Origin: JABDGM01 sp046349975
Lineage (GTDB): Bacteria; Planctomycetota; Planctomycetia; Pirellulales; Lacipirellulaceae
Assembly (NCBI GenBank): GCA_046349975.1
Contig: JAXMBH010000023.1
Location: 1-64,000 of the forward strand
Direction of reading: 5' to 3'
DNA length: 64,000 nt
Within the stretch, counting starts at the first letter, position 1; every line of letters starts with the position of its first letter. The notes beneath the pieces are model-generated. The model saw nothing but the letters and a program-made list of their open reading frames with translations. It was not told where the DNA came from and made no database searches. Positions 16,378 through 24,884 of this stretch are shown piece after piece. The position numbers and the translations under genes are program-made.

Positions 16378-18099
16378 CGCCAACGCGCCTTCCAAATCCA
16401 AACCTCGATTGATTGAATCGGCCACTCGTGGCGCGAGCCGATCGGGCCCGCGACCACGCCGGCCGGTAACGGCCCGAAATGTCGTTCCAATGCGAATCTC
16501 ATCGATCTCGTGCAGCTTGGTGCCATGGAAGTTGCCGAAGCTAATGCGATCGAATGCGAAATTGCCGACGAGCACCGCCGTCGGTTCGCATGCCGTTTCA
16601 TCGATAAGCGATTTCGGATTGCGGAACACCTCGACTTCGTCGCGATTGCCTTCGCCGAAGTTGATGCGGACGACGAAGAAGTTGGTGCCTGTATTCTCTT
16701 TACCAAGCGAAGGGAAATTCCGCGGTCCGTAAACGTTCACGTTCGAGGTCACGCCGTAGCCGGTGTTGTCCACGCCGCTGCCGATGCATAGCACGCGATT
16801 GGGGTTACCGTCGCCGCGGTGCAATTCGAAGCCGTAGAACACATCATTTATCTTACTTACTCGTTGCAGAAAACTCAGATAAATGGTCGTCCGATCGCGG
16901 CCGATTAGCCGCACGCCATCTTGGTTTTCCACGAGTCCTGCCGACTCGAATACCCCGCCCACGCTCGTGCCCAACGACCGGCGTATCCGGTTTTGCTGAG
17001 CTTGCTGGGCGGCATGGTTCCCTTGGGGGACGAGGCCGTCATAATCCATGCTGCCCGGCAGCACGCCGTTGGAACTGGGATCTGTTTTGCTATCCGACTC
17101 CACGGCAAACCACGGTCCGGCCCAGCCAAAGCCACCATTCTGCTCATCGAGCGGTCCGGCGGGATAATTGAATCCGTCGTAGGCGAGCAACCCATCGTGT
17201 GGCCCCGGCGCAACGGAGAGCGTTCGCACGAATTCGTCATCCCGCGCAGGGATCGGCGCGACGAACGCGGCGGCCGGCTCGATCCGCGCCGCTTGGGCGG
17301 TATTGAGCTCCACGGTGCGCACCTTGTGGCCTGCCTCATCGAGTAGCTGTGCTTTTACCAGCCCATTGAACACGTGCACTTCCGTCGCGCCGGCAGACTC
17401 GGCCATTACGCCAAATTCCGTGCCGAGGTCGACCACGTTAAGCCGCGAGGTGACGATCTCGAAACCGCGTGCCCGCTCCGGCACGGTGGCGGCGAGCCGG
17501 CCATCGTGCAGTTGGCCGCGGCCCCGCGACTCGACGTTGAAAACCGACGGCCCTTCGAGCACGACGACCGCGCCGTCATCGAACGTGATCTCGACCAACC
17601 CGGTCGTGAGATTGAGCCGCTGCCCCGGCTTGAGTTTCGAACCGTAGCCGACTTCCGTGCCGCCTTCCCAAGCGCAGTTGCGAGTGGCAGTCACGCGTGC
17701 CACTGCCGGCAAACTCTCCGCCGGCGCCGCGGCTACCCCCGCCGACCGCTCGGCACGATTGCCAACCGCAGAGGTCAGCCAACTGCTGAGCGTGGCTACG
17801 CCAACCAACGCGGCCGCGACGGAAAACCAGGTTCGCCACGTGCGGCGCGAGGCCGCCGCGGCTGTGGCCACATTCTCGACGGACTCAACAACGGCAATCG
17901 CCCGACCATCGGCGGTCCCGAGTGCCGCATGACGCGAATACAACTCGCCATGCAGAAACATGTAGTCGTTGTAGAAAGCACGGGCAGTCGCATCGCTTGC
18001 GAGCAGCGAGTCTAGCTGCGCAGTCTCTTCGGCGGTGATCGTGCTGTTGCACATCGCACCTACGAGGCGTTCCAACTCCGTTTCGCAACCCGAGGCCAT
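16333..18099 (-). CDS. FecR-type transmembrane protein with C-terminal lectin-like domain
   Basis: The 588-residue protein begins with a short cytoplasmic anti-sigma-like region (ITAEETAQLDSLLASDATAR) and a membrane span near 88-108 (FSVAAALVGVATLSSWL). A FecR domain follows at about 130-285, with PGQRLNLTTGLVEITFDDGAVVVLEGPS and VVDLGTEFGV. Residues about 300-560 form a beta-rich concanavalin/LamG-like domain (GLLAYDGFNYPAGPLDEQNGGFGWAGPW). Its start overlaps the stop of the ECF sigma gene by one base (TAATG), implying coupled translation and a sigma / regulator pair. The final residues come from an inverted repeat, so the natural C-terminus may have been altered by its insertion. Confidence 0.85.
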   Translation of the reverse strand: MASGCETELERLVGAMCNSTITAEETAQLDSLLASDATARAFYNDYMFLHGELYSRHAALGTADGRAIAVVESVENVATAAAASRRTWRTWFSVAAALVGVATLSSWLTSAVGNRAERSAGVAAAPAESLPAVARVTATRNCAWEGGTEVGYGSKLKPGQRLNLTTGLVEITFDDGAVVVLEGPSVFNVESRGRGQLHDGRLAATVPERARGFEIVTSRLNVVDLGTEFGVMAESAGATEVHVFNGLVKAQLLDEAGHKVRTVELNTAQAARIEPAAAFVAPIPARDDEFVRTLSVAPGPHDGLLAYDGFNYPAGPLDEQNGGFGWAGPWFAVESDSKTDPSSNGVLPGSMDYDGLVPQGNHAAQQAQQNRIRRSLGTSVGGVFESAGLVENQDGVRLIGRDRTTIYLSFLQRVSKINDVFYGFELHRGDGNPNRVLCIGSGVDNTGYGVTSNVNVYGPRNFPSLGKENTGTNFFVVRINFGEGNRDEVEVFRNPKSLIDETACEPTAVLVGNFAFDRISFGNFHGTKLHEIDEIRIGTTFRAVTGRRGRGPDRLAPRVADSINRGLDLEGALAVAEFARIQVRAAAN

Positions 18100-18671
18100 T
18101 ACGGCGAGCCCTCCACGGAAATCGTCCGATCAATACAGTCGTGCAGCGAACGCCGAATGCGATTGAGCGCCTTGTAAACCGTGTTCACCGGCCGTCCCAA
18201 ATCTTCGGCGGCCGTCTTGAACGTCGTCTGCGCATCGCCATAGCACGACCGCACGAGCTGCCGGTCCTTCGCCGGCAGCTTTTCGAGGCAATGATGTAGT
18301 GCATCACGCCGCGACTCCAACAAATCCGCCCGCTCCACGGCATCCACAGCCAACATATCGACGGTCGCGTCACTAAGCTGCGGCCCTACGCGGCGCTGCT
18401 GCCGACGAAACTTGTGCACTTGGTTGTGAGCGATAACACTCACCCACCGCACGAAGTCTGTGCCCAGCTGGAAGGTCTCGTATTCGCGCCAGAGCACGAC
18501 GCAGACCTCCTGAAACACCTCTTCCGCGTGGGCGGCACTGCCCAAAACTGAGACCAGATACGCGAACAACCAACGGTCGTTCTGCGCAAATAGCCGAGCA
18601 AAAGCCTCACGCCGCTCGGCATCGGTCAGCCCCTGTTTTTCGCCACCCGCCACGCCACGCTCCGCCGCCAC
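18099..18671 (-). CDS. ECF-type RNA polymerase sigma factor
   Basis: The 190-residue protein has sigma region 2 (about 20-90: FARLFAQNDRWLFAYLVSVLG, AEEVFQEVCVVLWR, FVRWVSVIAHNQVHKFRR) and region 4 (about 125-180: LEKLPAKDRQLVRSCYGDAQTT, PVNTVYKALNRIRRSLHDCI), with no region 3. This matches the short planctomycete/verrucomicrobial ECF group often paired with FecR-domain proteins. The start is GTG with no strong ribosome site. Its downstream partner overlaps by one base. Target promoters are unknown; autoregulation of the pair and the adjacent PEP-CTERM gene is a reasonable guess. Confidence 0.9.
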   Translation of the reverse strand: MAAERGVAGGEKQGLTDAERREAFARLFAQNDRWLFAYLVSVLGSAAHAEEVFQEVCVVLWREYETFQLGTDFVRWVSVIAHNQVHKFRRQQRRVGPQLSDATVDMLAVDAVERADLLESRRDALHHCLEKLPAKDRQLVRSCYGDAQTTFKTAAEDLGRPVNTVYKALNRIRRSLHDCIDRTISVEGSP

Positions 18672-18885
18672 CGAAACGAAATACGAAGCCCACTTTCTAT
18701 TCTAGTTAGGCGCGATGTCGAGCCTTTTGGTACGAAAAAACGCAACGCCAAATAAAAAAATCGGCCTAGCTCGAGTGACGTGTTCGCAAGTGATGGCAGC
18801 TCAACGACTTACGGCACCGGACACTGGTCGACAGGCAGCAATAGCGAAAAGAGCGGCTCAGCCGCCGCCGGAGGGTTCGATACCT

Positions 18886-20223
18886 TCAAATCGCGATGGG
18901 CTCCCATCCCTTCCTATATTCCTTGGTAAGCCGCGCATTCGCATCTGTATGGTGTGTAAATTTGCCGGACTTAGCGTCCCACTGCAGTTGCTCCTTCGGA
19001 AACCGAATCGCGATCCCGCCCAGGAGCACGGTCTCGGCAAGCGGCCCTGCGTAGCTAAAGTTCGAGTGCGTCGTGCCATCCCCCAAGCAAGCGTGAGCCC
19101 AATCGGTGTAGTGATTGATATCGCCCATATCGGGCCGCTGATGGTCCTTAAATTTCTCCTCCGGGAATAGCTGCGGATCGGACCAATGTGGGATTACCAT
19201 GGAGCCCTTCTCGCCCACCAAGACCGACCCGGCGTGCGGCAAGTCATACTTTTCGGGTAGGCCTAAGCTGTCTTTTTTCGGTTTGTGGCCAGCTCCGTCG
19301 TACCAAGTGACGGTGATCGACTCGCCGGCGGTCCGCTCGGTGCCGGGGAATTGATACTCAACTTTGCTCCTCGGCGCCCACGTGTCCTTATTTAATGCCG
19401 GCGCTTCAGCTTCGATTGTCGTCGGCGCGGTGAGACCGAGGGCCATGAAGACGGGATCCAAAATGTGACAGCCGAAGTCGCCTAACTGGCCCGTGCTGAA
19501 ATCCTGCCACGCCCGCCAGTTTTGCGGATGATATAGGCGCTCCTTGTACGGCCGCTCTGGCGCGACGCCCAACCATAAGTCCCACTGCAACGACTTCGGC
19601 ACTGGGTCACCATCCGTCGGTGTCTTCTCCACGATCAGCCATCCCATGTTGCCGGCCTGCCATGAGTGCACCTCGCGCACTTTTCCGATTGCGCCGTCGT
19701 GAACTAGCTTCACCGCGTTGCGGTACGCATGGTGCGATTGAATCTGGTTGCCCATCTGTGTGACGAGTTTGTTCTTCTCAGCGACTTCTCGCATGAGCCG
19801 CGCTTCGTGTACCGTATGAGCTAGCGGCTTCTGACAGAACACATGTTTACCGAGCGCCATTGCCGCCAGCGCGATCGGCGCGTGCATGTGATCGGGTGTG
19901 GAAACGCTGATCGCGTCGAATGTGCTCGCCTTATCGAGCAACCGGCGGAAATCGCTGAACCGTTCCGCCTTCGGAAACCGTTCTGCGGCCCAACCCAGGT
20001 GGCCTTGTGAATCATCGACATCGCAGATCGCCACAACTTCCACGCGCGGGCTCGCGCTGATGTTGCGCAGGTCGTCCTCGCCTTTGCCGCCGGTGCCCAC
20101 GGCTGCCAGGCGCAACTTGCTGTTCTTGTCGACCGCGGCAAAACTAAATCGCCCAAACGCGAGGCCAGCGGCGCCTACCGCTGAAGCCTGCAAGAAATGC
20201 CGTCGATTGAATGCCAACGTCAT
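18886..20223 (-). CDS. Gfo/Idh/MocA-family oxidoreductase, Tat-exported
   Basis: The ATG at 20223 has GGAGG nine bases upstream and gives 445 residues. The N-terminus NRRHFLQASAVGAAGLAF is a twin-arginine signal. A Rossmann fold follows (LRLAAVGTGGKGEDDLRN, VEVVAICDVDD), then the dinucleotide-domain EKP-like segment GKHVFCQKPLAHTVHEARLM and a C-terminal beta-sheet substrate domain. Members oxidise or epimerise sugars or related polyols with NAD(P), and exported planctomycete versions are numerous and mostly uncharacterised. The gene is divergent from the DUF1080 protein across about 140 bases, a pairing typical of carbohydrate catabolism in this phylum. The exact substrate is unknown. Confidence 0.9.
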   Translation of the reverse strand: MTLAFNRRHFLQASAVGAAGLAFGRFSFAAVDKNSKLRLAAVGTGGKGEDDLRNISASPRVEVVAICDVDDSQGHLGWAAERFPKAERFSDFRRLLDKASTFDAISVSTPDHMHAPIALAAMALGKHVFCQKPLAHTVHEARLMREVAEKNKLVTQMGNQIQSHHAYRNAVKLVHDGAIGKVREVHSWQAGNMGWLIVEKTPTDGDPVPKSLQWDLWLGVAPERPYKERLYHPQNWRAWQDFSTGQLGDFGCHILDPVFMALGLTAPTTIEAEAPALNKDTWAPRSKVEYQFPGTERTAGESITVTWYDGAGHKPKKDSLGLPEKYDLPHAGSVLVGEKGSMVIPHWSDPQLFPEEKFKDHQRPDMGDINHYTDWAHACLGDGTTHSNFSYAGPLAETVLLGGIAIRFPKEQLQWDAKSGKFTHHTDANARLTKEYRKGWEPIAI

Positions 20224-20363
20224 GATGATGATCCTCCAGGCGTCTACTTTAACCCCGCGAAAGGCTGACTGGCAACATTCGGCTGCTTCCAGCCTTACGG
20301 TCCCCAAACTAGAATCAACGCTTCCCTCCTGATCATCCCACCTTCCCTCTCTCAGGTGTCACC

Positions 20364-21704
20364 ATGATGAGTCCCAATCGCAATCGGCAACTTGGCTCCT
20401 ACATCGTGCTCGCGGCAGGCGTCGCTCTATCGCTCGCGTCGACTTCGACTGCCCAGGAGAACAACAAGCCGCCGCAGGGCTTTACCGCGCTCTTCAATGG
20501 CAAGGACTTCAACGATTGGACTGGCGCTCTGACAGAAGACCCAAAGAAGGTGGCGGCGCTGGAGGGCGACAAACGTGCCGAGCACGAGAAGAAGATGCTG
20601 GATGGCATCAAGGAGCATTGGAAGGTGGAGGATGGCCAACTTGTGAGCGATGGTCACGATCCGTACCTCGCCACCACCAAGGAATACGGCGACTTCGAAA
20701 TGTGGGTCGATTGGAAGATCGGTCCGAAAGGCGACAGCGGCATCTACCTTCGCGGCGTGCCGCAGGTGCAAATCTGGGATCCTACGAACGAGAAGGCGAT
20801 TCCACTCGGCGCCGACAAAGGCTCCGGCGGATTGTGGAACAACAAGAAACACGAGCGCGATCCGCTGGTTCGGGCCGATAACCCGATCGGCGAATGGAAT
20901 CGCATGTACATTCGGATGGTCGGGCCGTATGTGTTTGTGAAGCTTAACGGCAAGAAGGTCGTCGATAACGTCATCATGGAGAATTACTACGACCCGAGCA
21001 TCCCAGTGTACAACCGCGGCCCGATTTATCTGCAAACGCACGGCTCGGAAACCCGTTTCCGCAACGTGTTCGTGCGCGAGCTTTCCAGCGAAGAATCAAA
21101 CAAGATCTTGAGCGAAGTCAAAGGTGAGCAGGCCGAGTTCAAACCGATATTCAATGGCAAAGATCTTTCTGGCTGGACCCACGCGACCGAGAACTACGAA
21201 GTCGCAAACGGCGCGATCCGCTGCAAAGAAGGCAAAGGTGGCGTGCTGCAAACCGAGAAGACGTACAAAAACTTCGCGGTCCAGTTGGAATTCAAACTGC
21301 CGCCGGCCGGCAACAATGGCCTGGCAATTCGCACGCCCGATGACTGCGGCGATGGCGCGTATGACGGCATGGAACTGCAAATCCTCGACGACACAGCGCC
21401 GGTCTACAAGGACCTGCACGAGTATCAGTTTTGCGGCAGCCTATACGGTCTGGCTCCTTCACGCCCTGGATTTCTCCGCCCCGTCGGCGACTGGAACTTC
21501 GAAGAGGTGACCGTCAACGGCGACAACATCATCGTCGAACTCAACGGCTACGAAATCCTCAATGTTGATGTGGCCAAGGTCCGTCAAAAGCCGATCGACG
21601 GCAAAGCCCATCCAGGTGCTGCCCGCACCGAGGGGCATTTCGGATTCTGCGGACACACGGATCCCGTCGAATTCCGCAACATCCGACTCAAGGAATTGCC
21701 ATAG
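20364..21704 (+). CDS. Secreted protein with two DUF1080 (3-keto-disaccharide hydrolase-like) domains
   Basis: The 446-residue protein has a signal peptide (YIVLAAGVALSLASTSTAQE) and two copies of the DUF1080 beta-sandwich. The first starts at FTALFNGKDFNDWTGAL (about 40-230) and the second at FKPIFNGKDLSGWTHA (about 255-446). Both carry the FNGKD..W opening; the first has GPKGDSGIYLRG and the second has PPAGNNGLAIRTP. The domain is related to concanavalin-like folds, and members act on 3-keto-glycosides, consistent with the divergent Gfo/Idh/MocA oxidoreductase that could make keto-sugars. Cooperation between the two is inferred from context. Confidence 0.87.
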   Translation: MMSPNRNRQLGSYIVLAAGVALSLASTSTAQENNKPPQGFTALFNGKDFNDWTGALTEDPKKVAALEGDKRAEHEKKMLDGIKEHWKVEDGQLVSDGHDPYLATTKEYGDFEMWVDWKIGPKGDSGIYLRGVPQVQIWDPTNEKAIPLGADKGSGGLWNNKKHERDPLVRADNPIGEWNRMYIRMVGPYVFVKLNGKKVVDNVIMENYYDPSIPVYNRGPIYLQTHGSETRFRNVFVRELSSEESNKILSEVKGEQAEFKPIFNGKDLSGWTHATENYEVANGAIRCKEGKGGVLQTEKTYKNFAVQLEFKLPPAGNNGLAIRTPDDCGDGAYDGMELQILDDTAPVYKDLHEYQFCGSLYGLAPSRPGFLRPVGDWNFEEVTVNGDNIIVELNGYEILNVDVAKVRQKPIDGKAHPGAARTEGHFGFCGHTDPVEFRNIRLKELP

Positions 21705-21711
21705 CATATCC

Positions 21712-23070
21712 CTATGGCTGAACTGCCTGTGGCTCGCTTGCTGTTAGTTCAGACGCGCCTTTCACAGCGCCTTTCACGATGCAGTCACCCAGTTCTGGTC
21801 CGTAGAAACTCATGCTGGCTTCATAACCACTACCCTGCAGGTATGATTCGGCACTGAGGATGTAGCTGATCCACTCATTCGCGATTCCGCCGATCACGGC
21901 GTGCTCGACGTGCAGCGCCGCGCGCACTTCCGCCTTTGTACGGAGCCCAAGCGCGGCCGCCATTTCGCCGGGAATGCCGACGATCACCAAATCGCCAAGT
22001 CGCAGCGCGCCACTCGTGGTTTCCGATGGCCAAAGCCTAGCGAGCAGCGCGTCTGCCGTGTTTTCAGACAGCCCATACTCCTTGCCGCCAGTGGCCATGA
22101 ACTCTGGATGCCACCGCCGCTTGGGCAGCTTAAGCTCCTGCAAATGAAAACCGAAGGCCACATCGCGAGCAGTCGGCGTCGTCTTCCACAAATCGGCTGC
22201 AACGATGCCGAGTTCCAGGCCGAAGCGCGCAGAGCGTTCCCATGGGCTGTCGCCGCTGTCTCGGCGAGCGACTGGCGATTGATCGCCCTCAGCGCCGTTG
22301 TAGTACATCGCCGTGATGCCCTGCCCGAGCGCCGCTTCGAGCGTGCGTTGCAGGGCCCCCGGCCAGTCGCCAGAGAACAACATTTCGTGCTCGCTCATGA
22401 ATGTCGGGTGGGCTGTGAAGTTGACAAGCACGGCCAAGGGCTTGCCAGCGGTCGTGTCGACTCGCGTAACTGTGAGTTCATCATCTACGATGCCGCCCTC
22501 TTCCCGACGATTCCGATTCCAACCTTCAACGCGCCGACTGCTGGACCCGATTGAAACCGGTTCGAGCTTTTGCTCAGCCTGCCGCACAAGTTCAGCAAAC
22601 TTCTGCAGTTCGAATTCGTAGAGCGCGGGGTCGTGAATGCCAATTTGAGGTATGTTCACGTCGTTTCGCGGATTGAGGGCATTCATCTCCACCGACGTGT
22701 GCGAATGACTGGGCAATAGCATCACGTTCTCGGCCGACCACCCCTGGTCGGCGATTTGCTTAAGGAAATCCGGTTTGAACGGCAGCGCAAAGCCGAGCAT
22801 ATCTGCCGTGATCAGTGCGAACTTTCGCCGTCCGTCTGTTAAGATGAGAGCCTTCGCAAAGATGCGATCGTGCACGCCCTGTGCCGGGCGATTCAAGCGC
22901 GCACCGTACCCCCCCAGTGGCGGTTTCAAACTCAGCGGCGGCGTGATGTCGATCCGCGCAACGCCCGCGCGCAGTTCCGCCGCACTGGCCTGCCCTGCCC
23001 CGCACCCAACTACGAATGCAGCTACGGTGAAGATGCCGATATGCTTCCGCACTAGCCAATCACGCATCAT
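21712..23070 (-). CDS. Neutral/alkaline ceramidase-like secreted protein (N-terminal domain)
   Basis: The ATG at 23070 has GGGAG eight bases upstream and gives about 452 residues. The signal peptide ends near FVVGCGAGQASAAE. The body starts LRAGVARIDITPPLSLKPPLGGYG and contains LITADMLGF and MLLPSHSHTSVEM, which match the metal-site region of the neutral ceramidase N-terminal domain. Further His/Asn-rich segments (VNFTAHPTFM, YYNGAEGDQSP) are also as expected. The C-terminal immunoglobulin-like domain of classical ceramidases is absent, as in many planctomycete homologues. Ceramide as substrate is doubtful in this organism; an amidase or esterase on other envelope compounds is possible. Confidence 0.87.
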   Translation of the reverse strand: MMRDWLVRKHIGIFTVAAFVVGCGAGQASAAELRAGVARIDITPPLSLKPPLGGYGARLNRPAQGVHDRIFAKALILTDGRRKFALITADMLGFALPFKPDFLKQIADQGWSAENVMLLPSHSHTSVEMNALNPRNDVNIPQIGIHDPALYEFELQKFAELVRQAEQKLEPVSIGSSSRRVEGWNRNRREEGGIVDDELTVTRVDTTAGKPLAVLVNFTAHPTFMSEHEMLFSGDWPGALQRTLEAALGQGITAMYYNGAEGDQSPVARRDSGDSPWERSARFGLELGIVAADLWKTTPTARDVAFGFHLQELKLPKRRWHPEFMATGGKEYGLSENTADALLARLWPSETTSGALRLGDLVIVGIPGEMAAALGLRTKAEVRAALHVEHAVIGGIANEWISYILSAESYLQGSGYEASMSFYGPELGDCIVKGAVKGASELTASEPQAVQP

Positions 23071-23119
23071 TGCAGACACTCCCATTAAGACGAGTAGCGG
23101 GCAGACCCTCAATGAATTT

Positions 23120-23205
23120 AACCACAAAGGGCACAAAGGACACGAAGAATACAGACGAGGCTCGTTACAATCTATCTTCTTGGTGCTCTTTGTGTCCTCG
23201 TGGTT
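23120..23205. repeat. Inverted repeat rich in CACAAAG (family C)
   Basis: AACCACAAAGGGCACAAAGG (from 23120) and CTTTGTGTCCTCGTGGTT (to 23205) are imperfectly complementary over nearly 30 bases each. It lies in the region between two divergent genes. A more decayed relative is at about 13594-13735. Confidence 0.7.
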
Positions 23206-23259
23206 GATTTCTTCGATGGGCGATCCTTATTGGTCCTATTAGGCGGCTAAACCAAATCG

Positions 23260-24801
23260 ATGAAGTACGTATTCGTTTTTGCAGCGTGTCTGTTGGGGAC
23301 ATCATCCGCTGTGGCCCAGTCGCATTTCAAGTTCTTTGAGTCTGTCGACCCGCCGCGGCCAGTCCAGGTGATGGCCCATCGTGGCATGGCGATGCTCGCT
23401 CCCGAGAATAGCTTGCAGGCCGTGCTCGCCTGTGCGGATGACTTCATTGAATGGGCGGAAGTCGACGTGCGACTTACCAAGGACGGCCAGCACGTCGTCA
23501 TTCACAACGATTTAATCGACTCGACGACGAACGGCCGCGGACGGATCTCCGACCATACGCTCGCGGAGTTGAAGCAACTCGACGCTGGATCATGGTTTGC
23601 GCCGCGATTCGCCGGTGTGCGGCTGCAATCTCTTGCCGAAGTGCTTGCGGCTGCCAAGGGCAAAGTCAACTTGTATCTCGACTGCAAGCAAATCGAACCA
23701 GAGATGCTGGTTCGCGAAATTCGCACGGCAGCGATGGAATCGCAAGTCGTCGTGTTCGACGAGCCCGCGATGTTAGGGAAAGTGCACGCGGCATCGAGCG
23801 GCGCAATCGCGACGATGACTAAGTTCCGCCCGAGCGAGATGCCGCTCGCCGACTTCGTAAAGGCGGCTGATCCTGCGGCAGTCGAACTTGACGCCGACGA
23901 TGTCACACCCGAGCGCTGCCGTGAATTTCACGACCGCGGCGTCAAGGTCGAGGCCAAGGTGCTCGGCGAACGCTGGGATAACGCGGCGACGTGGAACAAG
24001 ATGATCGACGCCGGCGTCGACTGGCTGCAAACCGACGACCCGGCGGGGCTGCGGGCCGTAGAAATCCGTCGACGAATCAAGGATTTCCCTGTGAAAATCG
24101 CCTGCCATCGCGGCGCGAATCGCTACGCACCAGAAAATACGGCGGCCGCGATTAAGACCGCTGCCGCGCTCGGCGCTGATTATATCGAAATCGACATCCG
24201 CACCACGAGCGATGGCAAATTCGTGCTCATGCACGACGCAACCGTCGACGATACTACGAATGGCGCCGGCCCGGTGCGACAACACAGCGCCGAGGATATC
24301 GCGAAGCTCGATGCCGGCGCGAAGTTCGGTAAGAAATACGCCAAAACGCGGGTGCCAACATTTTACGAAGGCTTGGCCGCGCTGGGCGATCACGCCTCAG
24401 TGTATCTGGATGCGAAAGATATCGCGCCCGACGCCCTCCTCACAGCGATCCGCAAACACGGCCTCATGAAGCGACACGTTGTCTATCAATCAGCTGAATA
24501 TGGACGGCAACTCCAGAGGCTGGAGCCCCAAATCAGAATGCTGCTGCCGCTCAAAAGCGCGGATGATGTCGACAGGCTCGCGACGCTCAAGCCATTTGGC
24601 TTCGACACGGAATGGTCGATCCTATCGAAGGCCCTTATCGACCGCTGCCATGCCGCCGGGATCCAAGTGTTTTCCGACGCACTCGGCCCACACGAGACGC
24701 TCGACGACTACCGCCAAGCGATCCGCTGGGGCATCGATGTCATCCAAACGGATCATCCACTCAAAGTGCTGCGGGCGATCGAACTCGAGTCCAAGCGGTA
24801 G
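23260..24801 (+). CDS. Secreted tandem glycerophosphodiester phosphodiesterase
   Basis: The 513-residue protein has a signal peptide (VFAACLLGTSSAVAQ) and two GDPD TIM barrels. Copy 1 (about 30-275) has MAHRGMAMLAPENS, WAEVDVRLTKDG and VVIHNDL. Copy 2 (about 280-510) has ACHRGANRYAPENT, YIEIDIRTTSDG and VLMHDATVDDTTNG. Both keep the HRG, PEN, ExD and H-D/N metal and catalytic positions, so both may be active. The usual family protein has one barrel. GDPD enzymes split glycerophosphodiesters to glycerol-3-phosphate and an alcohol, so the likely role is phospholipid or teichoic-type scavenging at the envelope. Confidence 0.88.
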   Translation: MKYVFVFAACLLGTSSAVAQSHFKFFESVDPPRPVQVMAHRGMAMLAPENSLQAVLACADDFIEWAEVDVRLTKDGQHVVIHNDLIDSTTNGRGRISDHTLAELKQLDAGSWFAPRFAGVRLQSLAEVLAAAKGKVNLYLDCKQIEPEMLVREIRTAAMESQVVVFDEPAMLGKVHAASSGAIATMTKFRPSEMPLADFVKAADPAAVELDADDVTPERCREFHDRGVKVEAKVLGERWDNAATWNKMIDAGVDWLQTDDPAGLRAVEIRRRIKDFPVKIACHRGANRYAPENTAAAIKTAAALGADYIEIDIRTTSDGKFVLMHDATVDDTTNGAGPVRQHSAEDIAKLDAGAKFGKKYAKTRVPTFYEGLAALGDHASVYLDAKDIAPDALLTAIRKHGLMKRHVVYQSAEYGRQLQRLEPQIRMLLPLKSADDVDRLATLKPFGFDTEWSILSKALIDRCHAAGIQVFSDALGPHETLDDYRQAIRWGIDVIQTDHPLKVLRAIELESKR

Positions 24802-24826
24802 GTGGGCAGTGCGGCCCTGCCATAAA

Positions 24827-24851
24827 AAACCCCCAGCAGAGCCGGGGGCTG
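24827..24851 (-). terminator. Rho-independent terminator
   Basis: On the minus strand CCCCCGGC-TCT-GCTGGGGG forms an 8-bp stem followed directly by TTTTTT. It is 34 bases after the stop of the oxidoreductase gene ending at 24885 and separates it from the convergent GDPD gene. Confidence 0.75.
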
Positions 24852-24884
24852 TCGGAAACACCGTTGCGTTGAGGCGGGGCGATG

